Translations under genes and position numbers: made by a program
The notes under the pieces: model-generated
The model's database searches: none
The model's input: the letters and a program-made list of their open reading frames with translations, nothing else
Told to the model about the DNA's origin: nothing
Origin: Monocercomonoides exilis
Lineage: Eukaryota; Preaxostyla; Oxymonadida; Polymastigidae
NCBI GenBank assembly: GCA_001643675.2
Contig: LSRY02000022.1
Location: 506,001 to 570,000 of the forward strand
DNA length: 64,000 bases
Reading direction: 5' to 3'
Shown: one piece after another, positions 1 to 12,557 of the stretch
Layout of the letters: each line of letters begins with the position of its first letter
How positions within the stretch are numbered: the stretch's first letter is position 1

Positions 1-140
1 GAAGAAGTTTACTGAGTTGCAAATTTTTCATTTTCCTTTGTTCGAATAGGAATGGACTGAGGTTGAATAGCAGGTGAAGAAGCACCCAAACTTGGTGAAG
101 AGGTTGAAAGAGCTGGTGATTCTGAGTCGATTTTGTGATC

Positions 141-2756
141 CTATTTGAGATGAGCATCCAAAGTGTTCAGTTCCAACAGAAGAAACAAAGTTCTTTCTTC
201 TATTGTGAGAAATGAAGATGGATGAAGCGAAGAGACAAAACTTGAGGGAGAGTGGAATAAAAGTGAAGGAGCAGAAGATAACGATGGTGAAAGTGAAGAC
301 GAAGAAGTGACGGCATGCAGTGAAAGTGGAGAAAGTGAGCCAGGAGCAGCAGGATTAGCAGAAGATGGATGGACAACTTGAGATAAGAGGGAAGGAGAAG
401 ATTGTTGTTGGACGTTCATAAACATGAACGAATTGACAAGCGAAAAGGTGTAATGATAAAGAGGATGAAGGGCAATGTTTGCATTTGCAGCAAAATCAGC
501 AGCCGAATCAAAAGGCGCAACAAAATTGAGGGCAGGGTATTTCTGCATCAGATTCATCGCCATTGAATTCTGCGAGGTGAAGAAAGAAGCCAACTTTGAA
601 AACGACAGCGACGAAAAGAGTTTCGACAACGTATCTATTCTTCCAGGTTCACTGCTCTGACTGAATGTACTTATCCCATTCTCCTTCTGAAACATCAGAG
701 GTGATTTTTTCACTGCTCATTTCCTTCCCTTTCTGTGTGTCACTTCTGCTTTCTCTTCGCAGGTCGGCACGGCTTTGCTTTAGAACGCTCTTCAGCGCAC
801 TCATCAGATTCAACCGAGCCCTCGTTTGCCTCTCTTCGACTGCTGCATACACAGACATTTCCTGTAACTTCCACTCAAATTGCCCGTTTTCCTCGCTTTT
901 GATGCAAACATAGCGGCAGGGCACATCCAGTTCATCGCTCAAATCTTCAAAGTCATAATTCGCTCAATCATTCAACATGCAGTCCAATTTCCGCTCTCTT
1001 GTCAAAAACGGCGTTTGGCTTTCTTTTGCCTCTTGTTACGCCTAGATGGTCATTTTGTGCTCCTTCTGGTTGGTCTCAAGATGTTTTTATAATATTCCTT
1101 GGATGCTGCTTAACAGATTCTTGTATTTTTCTTCTTTCTCAATTTTCCTGCGCTCCCGCTTTTCTTTCTTCTTCCGCCTCTTCTCTTTCTCTTCTTTCTC
1201 CTTCTTCTTCATCTGTCTTTCCTGCAGTTTCATCAGTCGAAGCAGTTTTTCTTTCTGTTTGCAGCTCATATCTCTTCTCTCTTCTTCATCACTGATGATG
1301 GAGCTGTTGTTAAGGCATTCACTTTCTTCCTTTTTCTTTGTTTCCTGCAAAGAATCTCTTGTAACAAGCGCAAATTTCTCGTTTTCTACTGCTTTTGCTT
1401 TATCTTCTTTTTCATCATCACAGCTGTCTCCATCATTTTCAAGTTTCAACGCCTTCCTCATCTTAATCAGTTCTCTGATCCTTCTCTCCTCTCTTCTCTC
1501 GTTCCTTGCTTCTCTCTCCCTTTCCTTCGCTCTCTCTCTTTCTCCTTTCCTCTTCTCCAGATACTTCTCATACCGCTCCACCATCCGAAATTATGTCAAA
1601 ATCGTTAGCGCCTCAAACACATCTTGTGCGAGAACAAAATATTGTCTTTTCCTTCTTCTTACGAACTATTGCTTCATCCTCCTCATCTGCTGCTCTTTGC
1701 CTGTCAGAAATCTGTTTCTAGAAAAGCGCAGCAACGAAGAAGAAGAAGAAGAAAAGAAGAAGAAAAAGAAAAAAAAGAAGAAGAAGAAAAAGAAGAACGT
1801 GAAGCGCCAGAAGCAGCAGCCACTTGTGCACAGCGGTTGAGATAGCGTCTGCGGAGGAGAGGATGCATAGCTCTAATGCGGCGAGCCATGGCAATTTCAG
1901 GACGATGAGGCTGTTCATGGTGGAGAGAAATGTCAGTTACTGCTGGAGAAGATGAGGAAGATGAAGATGAAGGAGAGGGTGAAGGAGATGACTGAGGAAG
2001 AGAAAGAAAAGATTTATTCGGCAATGAAGAAGGAGATGTTCCTGTTACTGTGCTTATGCCAGCAGTCGAATAAGTCAAAAATGTTTGTATAGAATTTTGA
2101 TTGCTTTTTCTCTGTCTTTGTCTTCGAGGCACATAAGACGGATTCTGAAGAGTTGTTTCTTGTGGCGGAAGAATCACAGGAAGAGGCAGACGCGGTGCAT
2201 GTTTTCGTTTGAAATCTTCAATTGTTTCGTCGATTTCTGCTTTTTCGGCTCTTTCTTGTGAAGAATTCACTTCAGACTGTTCGGATGAAGAGGAAGATGA
2301 AGATGAATCGTTATCTACGTTTTCTTTCTTGTGGAATTTAACTGCTGCTGTTTTTGATGTTGATGTTGAAAAATCAAAAGAAGAAGAAGAAGAAGTTGAG
2401 ATAAAACAATCATCTTCTTTTTCATTTCCTTCTTCACCATTTTCACCATCTTCTTTTTCATAACCGCTTCCTTCTGTTCTATCTTCATATGACGTTGTCC
2501 GCTCAATTGAATCAAAAAAAGTAGTTCTGATTCAAATTATGCATCCATAAGTCTTTTAGTGTTGAAATCCATTCCAATGAGCGAGAAAGAACAATAAAAA
2601 AGAGAAGGAGAAGAAGATGAAGCAGAAACAGAGATATAAACAGAAGAAGAAAATGATGTTTCACCTGCATTGCTTCGCAAACATCTCTTTGTCTTCATCT
2701 TCAATCTTCTCAACTTCTCTTCCTTCTTTTTCACTTTCTCTCTCTTTCTCTGACAT
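141..2756 (-). CDS. seven-exon gene, charged coiled-coil and Ser-rich protein, function unknown
   Basis: I do not recognise the family. Exons by frame and GT-AG joins are 2756-2665, 2526-1824, 1717-1619, 1575-1115, 1041-1010, 962-694 and 656-141. They sum to 2172 nt, exactly 724 codons including the TAG, and every join is phase-consistent. The start MSEKERESEKEGR is the first ATG in frame. The N-terminal part is acidic and Ser-rich. A basic patch near AMHPLLRRRYLNRCAQ follows, then a long Lys/Glu/Arg coiled-coil (RYEKYLEKRKGERERAKE onward), then a more globular stretch RPNYDFEDLSDELDVPCRYV. The C-terminal part is Ser/Pro-rich. Composition suggests a nuclear or chromatin-type scaffold, but that is a guess. 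The final TAG at 141-143 is followed by about 44 open codons, so it may instead be an intron acceptor with more coding sequence toward the left edge. A separate 36-codon ORF starts at 2876 upstream and could be a leader exon. Confidence 0.6.
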
Positions 2757-4412
2757 TATCTTTCATTATCTAACCTCTTTGTCATTAATGAATTTCTCAT
2801 ATGGGAACAATAATTTCTTTAACACATCATCCGACGCTGTTGTTTGCCATGGAAGAAAAATGGGCAAATACTCCATCTCTCGGTCTACGTGAATTTAGTA
2901 TATGTATTCTCGTGTTTGCATGAAGGGCGTTCATCAGTGACGCTATGGAAAATAACTGCGGGAAAATAAGAACATGTGTAATGACTCTTATCCTACTCAA
3001 ACTGCAATTGATGCTTCCACCTACACAAGAAGAGCAAGAAGCTCCACTTGATTAAATGTTGACTTATGTCGATAACACTCATCAAGGAGAAATCCATAAG
3101 TGTGAAGAATACGAGCGCAGCAGCGGTTGAGCAAATTGAGTAAAAAGGAAGAAAGAGACAACTTTGTTGATTGGGGAACGGGTTACAGACGTGAAAGTGA
3201 TTTATTGCGATGAACAGAATTGAGCTATCTGTTCATTGATTTCCCTTTTGCAGGAGGAGAATCATCAAAAAAGAAGAACGTTGTGATGAGTAGGAAGATG
3301 TTTAAGATCAGTTAAAGTCTGTGCTGTTTGGGCATTTTGCAGCTTTGGTTGTGCTAGTGATGTTTCACAAAAAAAGATGTTCTTTCTGTTGAGGATATTT
3401 GAGGAAAGAGAGCATTTGGTGGATGCTGAAATCATTTATTGAGGCAAAGTGAGAAAGAAAAGAGGAGGAGAAGGAGATCTGTGGTGTTTGAATGGAGTGT
3501 TATTCACAGAAGATATGGAGTGACTGAAAAAAGGAGAACTTTTATTGGAAAGAGGAGATAATCCCTGCTTTTTGCGATGTGTATTTGACTTTTTCGATAA
3601 TGGAAACCACAAAGCGGTTTGTGTATGACTGATTTGAAAAGGAAGAAGAAGAAAAAGGCATTGACGACGAAGAGAAGAAATGTTTAGTGGTCTGTGAGAA
3701 GAGGAAGTCTCGTTTCATATGGAATGAACAGTCAGCTGCAACACAGTGACAATAGAAGAAGCCAAATGCGCAGAAGAGGGTTCCCGGTTCAGTCTTTTTC
3801 ATCAGCTCTGATTCCAATGATGATAGAAATGATGTGAAGCGACTGTGGAAGAGACGCGTCGCCCAATCTAAGAAAAAGAATCTGTATAAAAAAAACATGA
3901 AAAGGGGTAGTTCATATGTTTATGTATCAATTAATTGAAAAAAATCAAAATTAGAGTTTGAAAAAGTTAAAAATAGAAAAACAAGTAATATGATTAAAAC
4001 AAAAATAACAATAATCGAAAAAAAATTACAAACCTTATAAAATGAAAAATTGCTCTTTCATCACTTCTTGCACGAAACTTATTGGTTGTTGATTGTTTGA
4101 GTCCAGACAGCTGGAAAGATTGAATGAATCGGTGATTTTTATGCAGATATGGCCCAAACAAAAAATTCGATGAAGATTGTAAATAAACACATCATATAAT
4201 GACCGATTCGGCCAACTCACAAGAAAAAGAGGACGTTCATAATGAATAATGAAAAAAAAAGTTCAAAAAATTTACAAAAATGAAAAAAAATATATTAACA
4301 AATAAATATACAAAAATTTTTTGTTATTATTAAAAGAAAATTTTAACACCCCACATTGCTTCAAATCTTCACCATTGCATAAGACGATTTGTTTGAAATT
4401 TTTTCCTTTTCT
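2757..4412. other. no confident gene
   Basis: Short open frames occur on both strands, the longest on the minus strand at 3898-3542 with Phe/Ser-rich content. None has recognisable motifs, and other frames of the same strand are similarly open. I see no RNA gene or repeat here. From about 3900 the DNA becomes strongly AT-rich. Confidence 0.4.
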
Positions 4413-4772
4413 TTAATCGAGTTCAAAATATTTTGCCTTCTTCTTTTCTGCTTTCCTGACCTCCCTCTCCTTCGAGAATCCAGGCAATCTTGATCTGAAG
4501 ATCACAAAATTTTCTGGCAGATAGTAGAATTCGCTCACCGGACTCACAAAGTTTGCTGCTCTGGGCGCATCAAGCTTCGCCTCTTCAAATACCTCCTCTT
4601 CAAGTGACATACACTGCGTCTGCTCCACAATCACAATCTCATTCGGCCGGATGATCTTCTCCTTCTCCAGTGCATCTGCCACACACGATGTCAATTTGAA
4701 CATATCCAAAGTTGACATGTTAAGCCCTTGGATGAAACCATTGCCTCCTCTTTCTCCACTGCTAACACCACA
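4413..4772 (-). CDS. possible exon or gene fragment, hypothetical
   Basis: An open frame of about 120 codons runs from just after a TAG at 4773-4775 to the stop at 4413. The first ATG, at 4718, gives a 101-residue product. Its composition is protein-like and not low-complexity: motifs include VADALEKEKIIRPNEIVIVE and FYYLPENFVIFRSRLPGF, ending in a basic KEREVRKAEKKKAKYFELD tail. The in-frame stretch upstream of the ATG (SSGERGGNGFIQGLN) also looks coding, so this may be a 3' exon whose upstream exons are lost or not visible. Family unrecognised. Confidence 0.35.
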   Translation of the reverse strand, partial: CGVSSGERGGNGFIQGLNMSTLDMFKLTSCVADALEKEKIIRPNEIVIVEQTQCMSLEEEVFEEAKLDAPRAANFVSPVSEFYYLPENFVIFRSRLPGFSKEREVRKAEKKKAKYFELD

Positions 4773-5221
4773 CTAATCTGAATCAGCAATGTGTTACATC
4801 CAAAATATGACCCCATAAAGCTGCCACACTCTCTCCCATTGTATGTGTACAGACTGTCCGGTAAGTGGAACTTGCGAGCGAATTACACAGTGGGGTTTGC
4901 ATCCGAAAAAGCGTGTCATTCGTCTCTCGCTTTTCTTCCACTAATATTCGTTAATATTCGCTTCAGAGTTTATGTTCAATGTATAGAACAGATTGCTATA
5001 CTTGCCCTGTGCTGCATACGAAATGAACAGCAAGTATTTGACGTTAACGAGTTGAATCACAATAAAATACTCATAAAAAAAAGAATCGCTTTTAGATAAA
5101 TTTCTGAATGTGGATTTTTTATTATTTCATTTTCTTTCATATTCCATTCGCGGGCTGACACATTTTTGATGTAAATTATCGCACTGATTGCTATTATTGT
5201 CGCTTTTATAATTGTTATAAA

Positions 5222-5857
5222 ATGTGAATATGGTTCAAAATCATAAATAGGATTGTTCTTTCATCGGAAAAATATTAAATAAAAAATAAATATATATATT
5301 TTTATTACGCAATAAAATACAAAAACCAACAAAAAATTAACATTTCATGAAAATTTGTCGAACTGAACATCTCGATCACAAAAGTGGTCACTAATTTTTC
5401 TTCAGATTTTGCATCAAACTGACATAAAAAGATGTGGGGAAGCGGGTTGTGTGGAAATCTGAGAAAAAATTAGTGACCACTTTTGTGATCGCCAGTCATT
5501 TCGAAAAACACTTTTATTAAGGTTCTCATCAGATTTGATCCGTTGAACGGTCTGAACTATTATAAAACTGAAAATTAGAATGACTGGCGATCACAAAAGT
5601 GGTCACTAATTTTTTCTCAGATTTCCACACAACCCGCTTCCCCACATCTTTTTATGTCAGTTTGATGCAAAATCTGAAGAAAAATTAGTGACCACTTTTG
5701 TGATCGAGATGTTCAGTTCGACAAATTTTCATGAAATGTTAATTTTTTGTTGGTTTTTGTATTTTATTGCGTAATAAAAATATATATATTTATTTTTTAT
5801 TTAATATTTTTCCGATGAAAGAACAATCCTATTTATGATTTTGAACCATATTCACAT
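5222..5857. mobile_element. foldback element with 279-bp near-perfect inverted arms
   Basis: Positions 5222-5500 and 5579-5857 are reverse complements over 279 nt with no mismatch that I could find, separated by a 78-nt spacer. Each arm also contains its own inner inverted repeat, GATCACAAAAGTGGTCACTA at 5375-5394 and its complement near 5471-5490. The structure is therefore a palindrome of palindromes with four copies of this motif. No ORF lies inside. It resembles a foldback or MITE-type element, possibly two inverted copies of a roughly 120-bp MITE. The near identity of the arms indicates recent formation or gene conversion. Confidence 0.85.
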
Positions 5858-7030
5858 AATTCATTTCAACAGAAAAATGTTTTGAAAAATATAACGTGCT
5901 TGAGAAATATCTGATGAAGACTCATAAAAATGCTAAAAGCCCACCAGCGCGACAAGAAATAGAAACAATTCACCTTTAAGAAATGTATCTGAAACTGCAT
6001 CTTCTTCATCGAATTTTTATTTTATTTATTCGTTATCATTCTTATATCGTTTATAATTTGTTTTTATGTTTTAAATACTTTTTTGAAGTCCACACATTTT
6101 CCAATTTTTATTTCTTTTTCATATTTAGATAATATAAACATTTCATCACTTTTTGTTATTTGTTAAATAATCAATTCATCTGAAAATTAAACATTATCTA
6201 TCATGGTTTTGAAACAATACAAGCAATTTATTAGAATACAACAGACACTGTTGAAAGAGAAAAAGAATAAACATAAGTTACGGTGAAAGATGAAAAAAAC
6301 ATTTTACAGAAAAACTAAGATGCTTGGAGAAAGCACTGTTTAATTGAGAATAGCTTCATTTTTGTTGAATGAAGAAGAAGAAGATGATGATAATGATGAG
6401 ATGAAAGAGAAATGTGCAATCAGTTTAATGATATTTCTGAAGAAGATGATGAGAAAGCTTCATGTGATGTTGTCATTGAGATAAAATATTGTATTTGATA
6501 AGTGAACTTCATATTGGAAAAAAAACATAATCACAAAAAATTCAACAAACAGATTGATGCATACCAATTGAATTGGATATCCACTGTTCATTGACTGCTC
6601 TTGAGTGGTCGCCTCCTCTTTCCCCTCAGAAACTGAAAATGTTGATTTCTTCAAATTCCTCTTCTTCATCTTCTTGCAATCACCTCTATCAGAGTTCAGT
6701 CATTCTCTCCCTTCCCTCATCCTCTCATCATATTTTCTCTTCCAATCCACATCCTTTCCCACCTCTCCCACTTCTTTTAAATCTTCTCTCCCAAAACCCA
6801 GATCATTCACTCTCACTTCCTCCATCTCTCTGCACTTCATCAATCTCTTCATAAATTTCTCCAAAACTCATCCATTCGCAAGTCCCCTCAAATTGTGTTG
6901 CTTTTGATCGCACTTGATGATTTTTTCTTCTTCCTTCAAATATCACTCGTTGTCTGTCTCTTATTCAATATAAATACATTTCAAAAAAAAAATAAAAAAT
7001 TGAAAAAAAAAAATAAGACACACTTGAACG
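5858..7030. other. AT-rich intergenic DNA, no confident gene
   Basis: Mostly A/T-rich sequence with scattered homopolymers. A pyrimidine-rich stretch at 6600-6900 keeps several frames open on the plus strand, and its complement has short Lys/Glu-rich frames interrupted by stops. No motif on either strand was recognisable. Confidence 0.4.
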
Positions 7031-7039
7031 TTGTGTGAA

Positions 7040-7400
7040 AATGACTCAAGCCGAGCAAACTCATTTCAACTTCTTTTTGAGTCTCCTCCCTTACCTTCTT
7101 TCTCCAACACACCTTTCAGCAGGCAAGCCACACAAATCAACAGCAATTCCACTGAAAGGCCTTCATTCAGAATTACGTTCCATTGCAAACATTCCCACAG
7201 GAGCATTTCATCCTTTTATTTTTCGTTTTTCTTCTCTTCATCAGAATTCTTTTTCTTGCATCTTTTCCTCAGTGAAGAACGAAAATAAAAAGTCATCATC
7301 CTTCAAAGCCTTTGGCTCTTCAAAGCATCCCCCCAAAAGCTCCAATACCAAAATCCCAACCCAAACCCCAATCCCTTTTCATCCACATTTTTCTCGATAA
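7040..7400 (+). CDS. small hypothetical ORF, about 120 residues
   Basis: The first sensible ATG (MTQAEQTHFNFFLSLLPYL) follows an A-rich stretch and gives about 119 residues rich in Ser, Phe, Pro and His. No domain, signal peptide or transmembrane segment is clear. Overlapping frames on this pyrimidine-rich strand are open for part of the same stretch, which lowers confidence. It could be a real small gene, a first exon or chance. Confidence 0.25.
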
Positions 7401-7799
7401 TCTTTTCAACAACCCACTCCACAAATAGCGCCCGTCTCTTTAAATCTCACATCTTCCCGTTTTCCATCCATTTCTTCGCTTTTCTCTTTTTGCTCCAGGT
7501 CCCTCAAATTGTTCAATCTCCCAAGCCCCTTTCAAAAGTCAATAAAAATTTTATTTATTTCATAATAATAAAAAAAGAACAGATAAAATCGCATAAGCAG
7601 TGATTCAGTAATGCCCTGTGCACAACATAAAACATATGCTGCTGGTCCTGTGCATTCGGAAAAATCAAGGTGAAGCAATATATTGATTCATTTTCTGAAT
7701 GTTGGAGGAACATCTACTTCAAAAGAGTCACAAATATCGATTAAAATACCTGAAGATGCACATTCATAAACTTTTTCCTCTGCATCATTTTCATTCTTT

Positions 7800-8990
7800 T
7801 TCCTCAAAACAGGCAAGACGAAGGGCAACAAAACATTCATTTATTGTTTGGTTATTTAATAAGGGTCTGCAACCAATAATTTTATTAATGAAGATTTTAG
7901 AAAAATAATTTGCTGCAGCCAGAGCATGTTTGAGCTGCTTTGATGCACGACCAAGGATACATCCATGCGAATTATAGCACTGCAGAAGAATAGGAATTTC
8001 GCCTGCTGATGGAGGAGTGATTGGCTGTTTTCCAATATTGTTTGCGAAAAGTGAATTGGTGGAGAAAACCAGCATGAAATTTGAACTTAGCAATATATAG
8101 CAAAATATATGATACAACATCAACTGCGATTTTTTGAATGAAAAATAACTCAAACAAGATGCAGAAAAAGCGAGGAGAATATCAGAAAGATTGAATTGAA
8201 CCTCTTGTTCATTTCGAGGGAAATGTATTTCACTTGGCATAACTATTGTGCAGGACTTATTTTGCATGGGCTTATTGAGGGGAAGATTTTCTTTGTGGAA
8301 AAGGAAAGGGAATTGAAGGGTTGGACAATGGAGGAAGCGAGTTGAACGAAGCACTCAGCAGGCCTTAACAACAAACGCATTGCCATTTACGTGAAACCCT
8401 TTGAAAAACTATCAACAAAGACATGGCGTTGAAGAAGTCATTGAAAAGGAGCTCATTGCTTTATCATTTGGATAATATAATCATTCACTTGCATCATTGC
8501 CTGCTTCATAAAGGATTCTTAGAACAAGATAGCCAGCTGGGCTGATTATCACCAATCCATTGGAAACGGGAAAATATTTCAAGCCCAAAAAGATGGTTTG
8601 ACTTTTTTTATTTTGTTCATTTTTCTTTTAAGGTGTTCTTTCAATGGATGCAGATTGTCCATGAACAGAAATGCAATGAAAAGAAGCCGTTTTAATCCTT
8701 TTTCAAAAGAGCCAGAAGTTTTAAGATTATTCTTGTTTGGATTGCATTCAACGAAGTCATTCGTTTCTTACCATCTGTTTTGCATGCTGCATAGCCTGAC
8801 AATGCTTAACATGAGTTTGAAAGAAAGAGAAAAGCAGTTTATTTGGCATTTTTGTTCGGAATGTTTTGCAGTTGCGACTCTTTTATCTGGGCTGATAAGC
8901 TGGATGGTCATTCACATTCAGAACACATTCAGTTTTTTCTATCGCCCAACGTGACTTGAAAAACCTGACATCTTCTATTTTTTTTCACCT
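7800..8990 (+). repeat. dispersed 1.2-kb repeat, copy A (inverted partner at 46340-47575)
   Basis: The plus strand here matches the reverse complement of 46340-47575 over most of its length. Shared blocks include AATAACTCAAACAAGATGCA near 8140-8165 (47210-47240 in the partner) and a block around 8290-8390 beginning GGAATTGAAGGGTTGGACAA. Both copies keep a partly open frame with CR(L/M)(S/T)MNRNA, at 8598-8954 here and 46669-46376 there, but neither forms an intact gene. It looks like an old duplicated gene or transposable segment, now decayed. Confidence 0.7.
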
Positions 8991-8999
8991 TCGCTATCA

Positions 9000-10050
9000 T
9001 TCCCAACAGTCTCGCTTCAATAAATGATGTTCATTGCCAGAATCGACACATCAATCACATAATCAAAAAATTCGTCATTTTCTTCTCCTTGCCTTTGAAA
9101 GTTTTGCAATTGAAGATAACTTCTTCAATCGTCAATGCCTTATTCAACTTCGAATACTTCTCTGCCAATATCCTCATTATGCATTAAGTTCGTTTGAATT
9201 ATAAACATCACTGGACAAACACAATTATCCTTTTTCTGATTGAAAAGCAGTTCAACCACACAAAGGCAGTCGATGATTTGTGGACTGATTTCTTCATCTG
9301 TTTGTATCTCTCTCTCTTTCACATATTTTGTGATGAAGATTGTTTATATCATCTGAAATCAACTCAGCGAATGAATTATTTTTATCAATTGATATTCCTC
9401 AAGTCATTATCAACATCTTTAAAAAAGGATTAAATTCATTTCACAATTCTCAATTGCTCCACCTTCATAGCTTTCATAATCTTCTGCTTTCTCTTCTATC
9501 TCTTCTTCCTATTCTTCACTTTCTTCATTTTCTTCCTCTTCTTCCTCTTCTTCATTTTCTTCCTTTTCTTCCTCTTCTTCCTCTTCTTCCTCTTCTATTT
9601 CATCTTCTTTGTGTGCATGCACATCACATAACACCACTTTTTCATTATCATCTCTCACTTCATTTGATTGGATTTCTTCTTTTTTTTCCTCATCCTTATA
9701 TGGGATGATTACAGAAAGAAAGAAGAAGGGTATTTCTGAAGAAACAAAAACAGTTGAAAATGAGAAGAAGATTGAAAAGTCAATGAAGAGAATAAAGATA
9801 AAGAGATAGAAGAATTCGTTAAGACAGGATATGACGAATGGAAATCTGTATGCGGAAATTGCTGAGATTTTAAAAAATGAGGAAGTTGAATGGAAATGGG
9901 GAGAAGTTGGAGGAGAAGAAGATGATGAACCAGAACAGGAAACAATGTGGCAGGAAGGAATACGTTGAATATCTGAATCATTCTATCTGTTGCTTCTTTT
10001 TCATGAGCGTTATGGAGCACAGATACGAAGAATGTGGAAGTGCGCTGAGA
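9000..10050. other. pyrimidine- then purine-rich spacer, no confident gene
   Basis: 9470-9610 is almost pure CTT/TTC-type pyrimidine sequence and 9710-9820 is A/G-rich. Open frames here follow composition rather than motif content. No repeat partner was found in the window. Confidence 0.35.
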
Positions 10051-10051
10051 T

Positions 10052-10546
10052 ATGATACCGTTGAGGGAACGTTCGCGGTTGAGAAGCCACGAGGAGGTGC
10101 GGGAGGGCATGCCATCACCTCTCCAGGGAAAGGCAATAATGAGAGAACAGCGAGAAGGAGGTGAAGTTTTAGCAAGCGGATTAATTATTTGGGAAGACGG
10201 GGCTATTAGTGAACTTACAGCAGTTGATGAACGCACCACTTGTTGCTATGGAGACTATGTTCGGCTGTTTTTCTTATGTAATGAATCAGAAAGGCTCTTC
10301 ATTCACAGACACTTTCTACTGAATCAGATGCAGTGCCCAATGGATCCTTGTGGCGGCTGCAGAGCGAATCCATTTATTGAGCATGTCTCGAGTACAGCTA
10401 AAGATCAATGGATAAACTCGACTGCGCTCCCAAAGGATGTAGAAGTTCCGTTTTGGAGAATGGTGCAGTTTGAGATACACTGGAGCCATGCTGCTGTTTC
10501 AGTCGTATATGTTGCTGATAAGGTTTCCAATCAAGATGGTAGTTAA
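10052..10546 (+). CDS. hypothetical ORF, 164 residues, doubtful
   Basis: This is a non-low-complexity open frame including SGLIIWEDGAISELTAVDER and CPMDPCGGCRANPFIEHV. No family is recognised. It sits immediately beside a degraded beta-helix surface gene on the opposite strand and may be its antisense shadow. No splice partner is evident. Confidence 0.2.
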   Translation: MIPLRERSRLRSHEEVREGMPSPLQGKAIMREQREGGEVLASGLIIWEDGAISELTAVDERTTCCYGDYVRLFFLCNESERLFIHRHFLLNQMQCPMDPCGGCRANPFIEHVSSTAKDQWINSTALPKDVEVPFWRMVQFEIHWSHAAVSVVYVADKVSNQDGS

Positions 10547-10559
10547 GACGGAGTGCATC

Positions 10560-11577
10560 AAGCTGAAGGGACTTTGTGATATTTTTATTCCAAAAAGATA
10601 AATAAGAACAATTATACCGCTTTCAATTGCGATATACGTTGAGATAAGATGCTGTGCTGAACTATTGGATTCACCATCAAAAGCGAATTCGATTGAGGCA
10701 GCATTTTGTGTAGAGATGTTGATGTTGGAGAGAAAGACGCAGGAATTGGGAAGAGCACGAAGATCTGATTGGAAGAGGCTCAGATATCCTCTTCAAGCAC
10801 AAAGAAGTATGTGGTTGAGGTGAAGATGCTTGTCGGAAGGAGAAAGGAGAGAGGAGGACACAGCAAGAGATACGAGAAGGAAGGAGAAGAGGGAAGAGTG
10901 AGCGAAGGAGGATGAATAATGGGAAAAGATGTGATAGCAAATGAGAATGCAGCTTGTGATATATAACATCAGCAAGTTGACGAAGGCGAAATGAGCAGGA
11001 ACAAGACTTTCAGAGACAGATATGATTCAAATGTTGGAAATACAAAATTAACTTTTGATATGGAGGACATCTGCGGAGGTGGGGTACAGGTGGCAAGCGG
11101 GGAGCCGCAATGGTGCGCAGAGGAGCCGGTGCCTTGATTGACAAATATCTGGTGGGTGCGGTAGAATGTGATGAAGGTGACTTTGTTGAAGTCGAGATCG
11201 GGGTTGGGGTCTGTGTGGGAAAAGTCAAACTCGCAGATTGACGTGTTTCAAGCGAAAGAATGCTGAGCGAAGCCGAAGGAAAAGAGGGACTCGTTGATTT
11301 GGGCGGGGATGGAGGAGCATCGGAGAAAGAGGTCCTTTCCCATGAATACATGATTCAAGACGAAGCAGAAGTTGAGGATGCCTTCGGACAAGTGCAGCTA
11401 CGACTTCTAGCCGTTGAGGGACACCATTGCAACTCTGCCCTCGGAAGACTCTTCGCTTTCATAACTGGTGAACACATAAACCTCAGAAGCGCAGTCAAAG
11501 GCACATCACCTTTCCAAATTAACACAAGAGCTGCTCATTTGGATGAGCGCACAATATTAATATTATTGGAGGAGTGA
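10560..11577 (-). pseudogene. degraded beta-helix surface protein gene
   Basis: Read on the minus strand in shifting frames, this region gives IFVNQGTGSSAHHCGSPLAT near 11090-11150. That matches the lineage-typical motif (V/F)VxGxxxxxCGxxxxPC seen in the intact copies at 33-36 kb. Beta-helix-like stretches such as SCVFLSNINISTQNAASIEF follow near 10690-10760. Several in-frame stops and at least two frame changes break it, and no start or complete frame remains. The GC content is higher than in the flanks, as expected of former coding sequence. Intact relatives are surface or secreted proteins of unknown function. Confidence 0.45.
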
Positions 11578-11579
11578 AA

Positions 11580-12555
11580 AACAATTATTGTTCTTAGGTC
11601 TGGGGCAGCCAAGCCAGATAGAGAAGCGGAGCCATCTAGAGCAGATGGGCAGATAGCCACGAGGGAATTGCTAGGGAGCCAAGATGTAGAGACTGAGAGG
11701 AATTAAAGTTTTGATGAAGTGGATGCAGAAACGGATATGATAATGATGAAGAGGCGAGGGAGTAGTTTTCGAGAGACGTACGCTCTTCTGCTACATCAAC
11801 CATTGCATTCGCTAAGCTTTTTTGTTAAGCCCGTATGGAAAAGGAGCGTCGCGACAAAAGGAGAGGAGCATCGGGTGTGGATATCTGGATGAAGGATAAG
11901 AGACGAGGAAGAAATATGGAGAATCAACGGAGAAACTAAAGGAGGAAAATAAAATGAAGACATTCATGTGTTAGAAGCTTTTTAAGTGCTAAAAACAAAA
12001 ATTTACATATTTTCATTCAATTTTTATAATTTTCTTTATAATTTTTCTATATCTTTGTTTGATCAAATAATAAGAATAACTAATTTAAAGAATTTTTTGT
12101 TTCCAAACTAAAATAAACAACAAACCGTTGTATATCTGATAAATATCTTTTTCAACTATTGAATTTTTCGATGTTGATTTTTGTAAATTGTTCATTTTCA
12201 ATAAATGTTTTAAGATCTTCAATATCAATTAGAAATTTTCTTTGCAATAACATCATAAAACTAATTTTTTTATAAGAAATTGATAAAGAGCATAATGTTA
12301 TAATTATTATTTGTTTTACAAACCAGTGAACTTTTGTTTTTTTCTGTTTTACATATTTTCGAGATTTTTTGAAAAATTTTTAATGTTTTTTTCAAAATTT
12401 GTTATAAAAACAATTTAAATAAATTTAAAATCAACAAATAATTAATAATAATAATATATTTATCTATATTTTCATGCAATTTCAAATTAAATTAATCTTT
12501 TCAACCTCACCCTTTATGAAAATTTTTTATGATCAAACTTCGTAATTTTTTATGA
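11580..12555. other. AT-rich spacer, no gene seen
   Basis: The first 370 bases are purine-rich without an open frame of note. From 11990 onward the sequence is extremely AT-rich, with poly-T and poly-A runs. Nothing recognisable was found. Confidence 0.5.
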
Positions 12556-12557
12556 TA

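Noticed and set aside
1046-1840. 264-codon plus-strand ORF ending in poly-Lys
   Set aside because: It is the complement of the Lys/Glu-rich and Ser-rich exons of the minus-strand gene, whose seven exons join in phase.
2750-2876. 25-nt intron joining the ORF starting at 2876 to the first gene
   Set aside because: On recounting bases the join is out of frame, and an in-frame ATG at 2756 gives a simpler start.
9340-9708. Leu/His/Phe-rich ORF
   Set aside because: Encoded by nearly pure CTT/TTC DNA with several overlapping open frames. No real protein signal.
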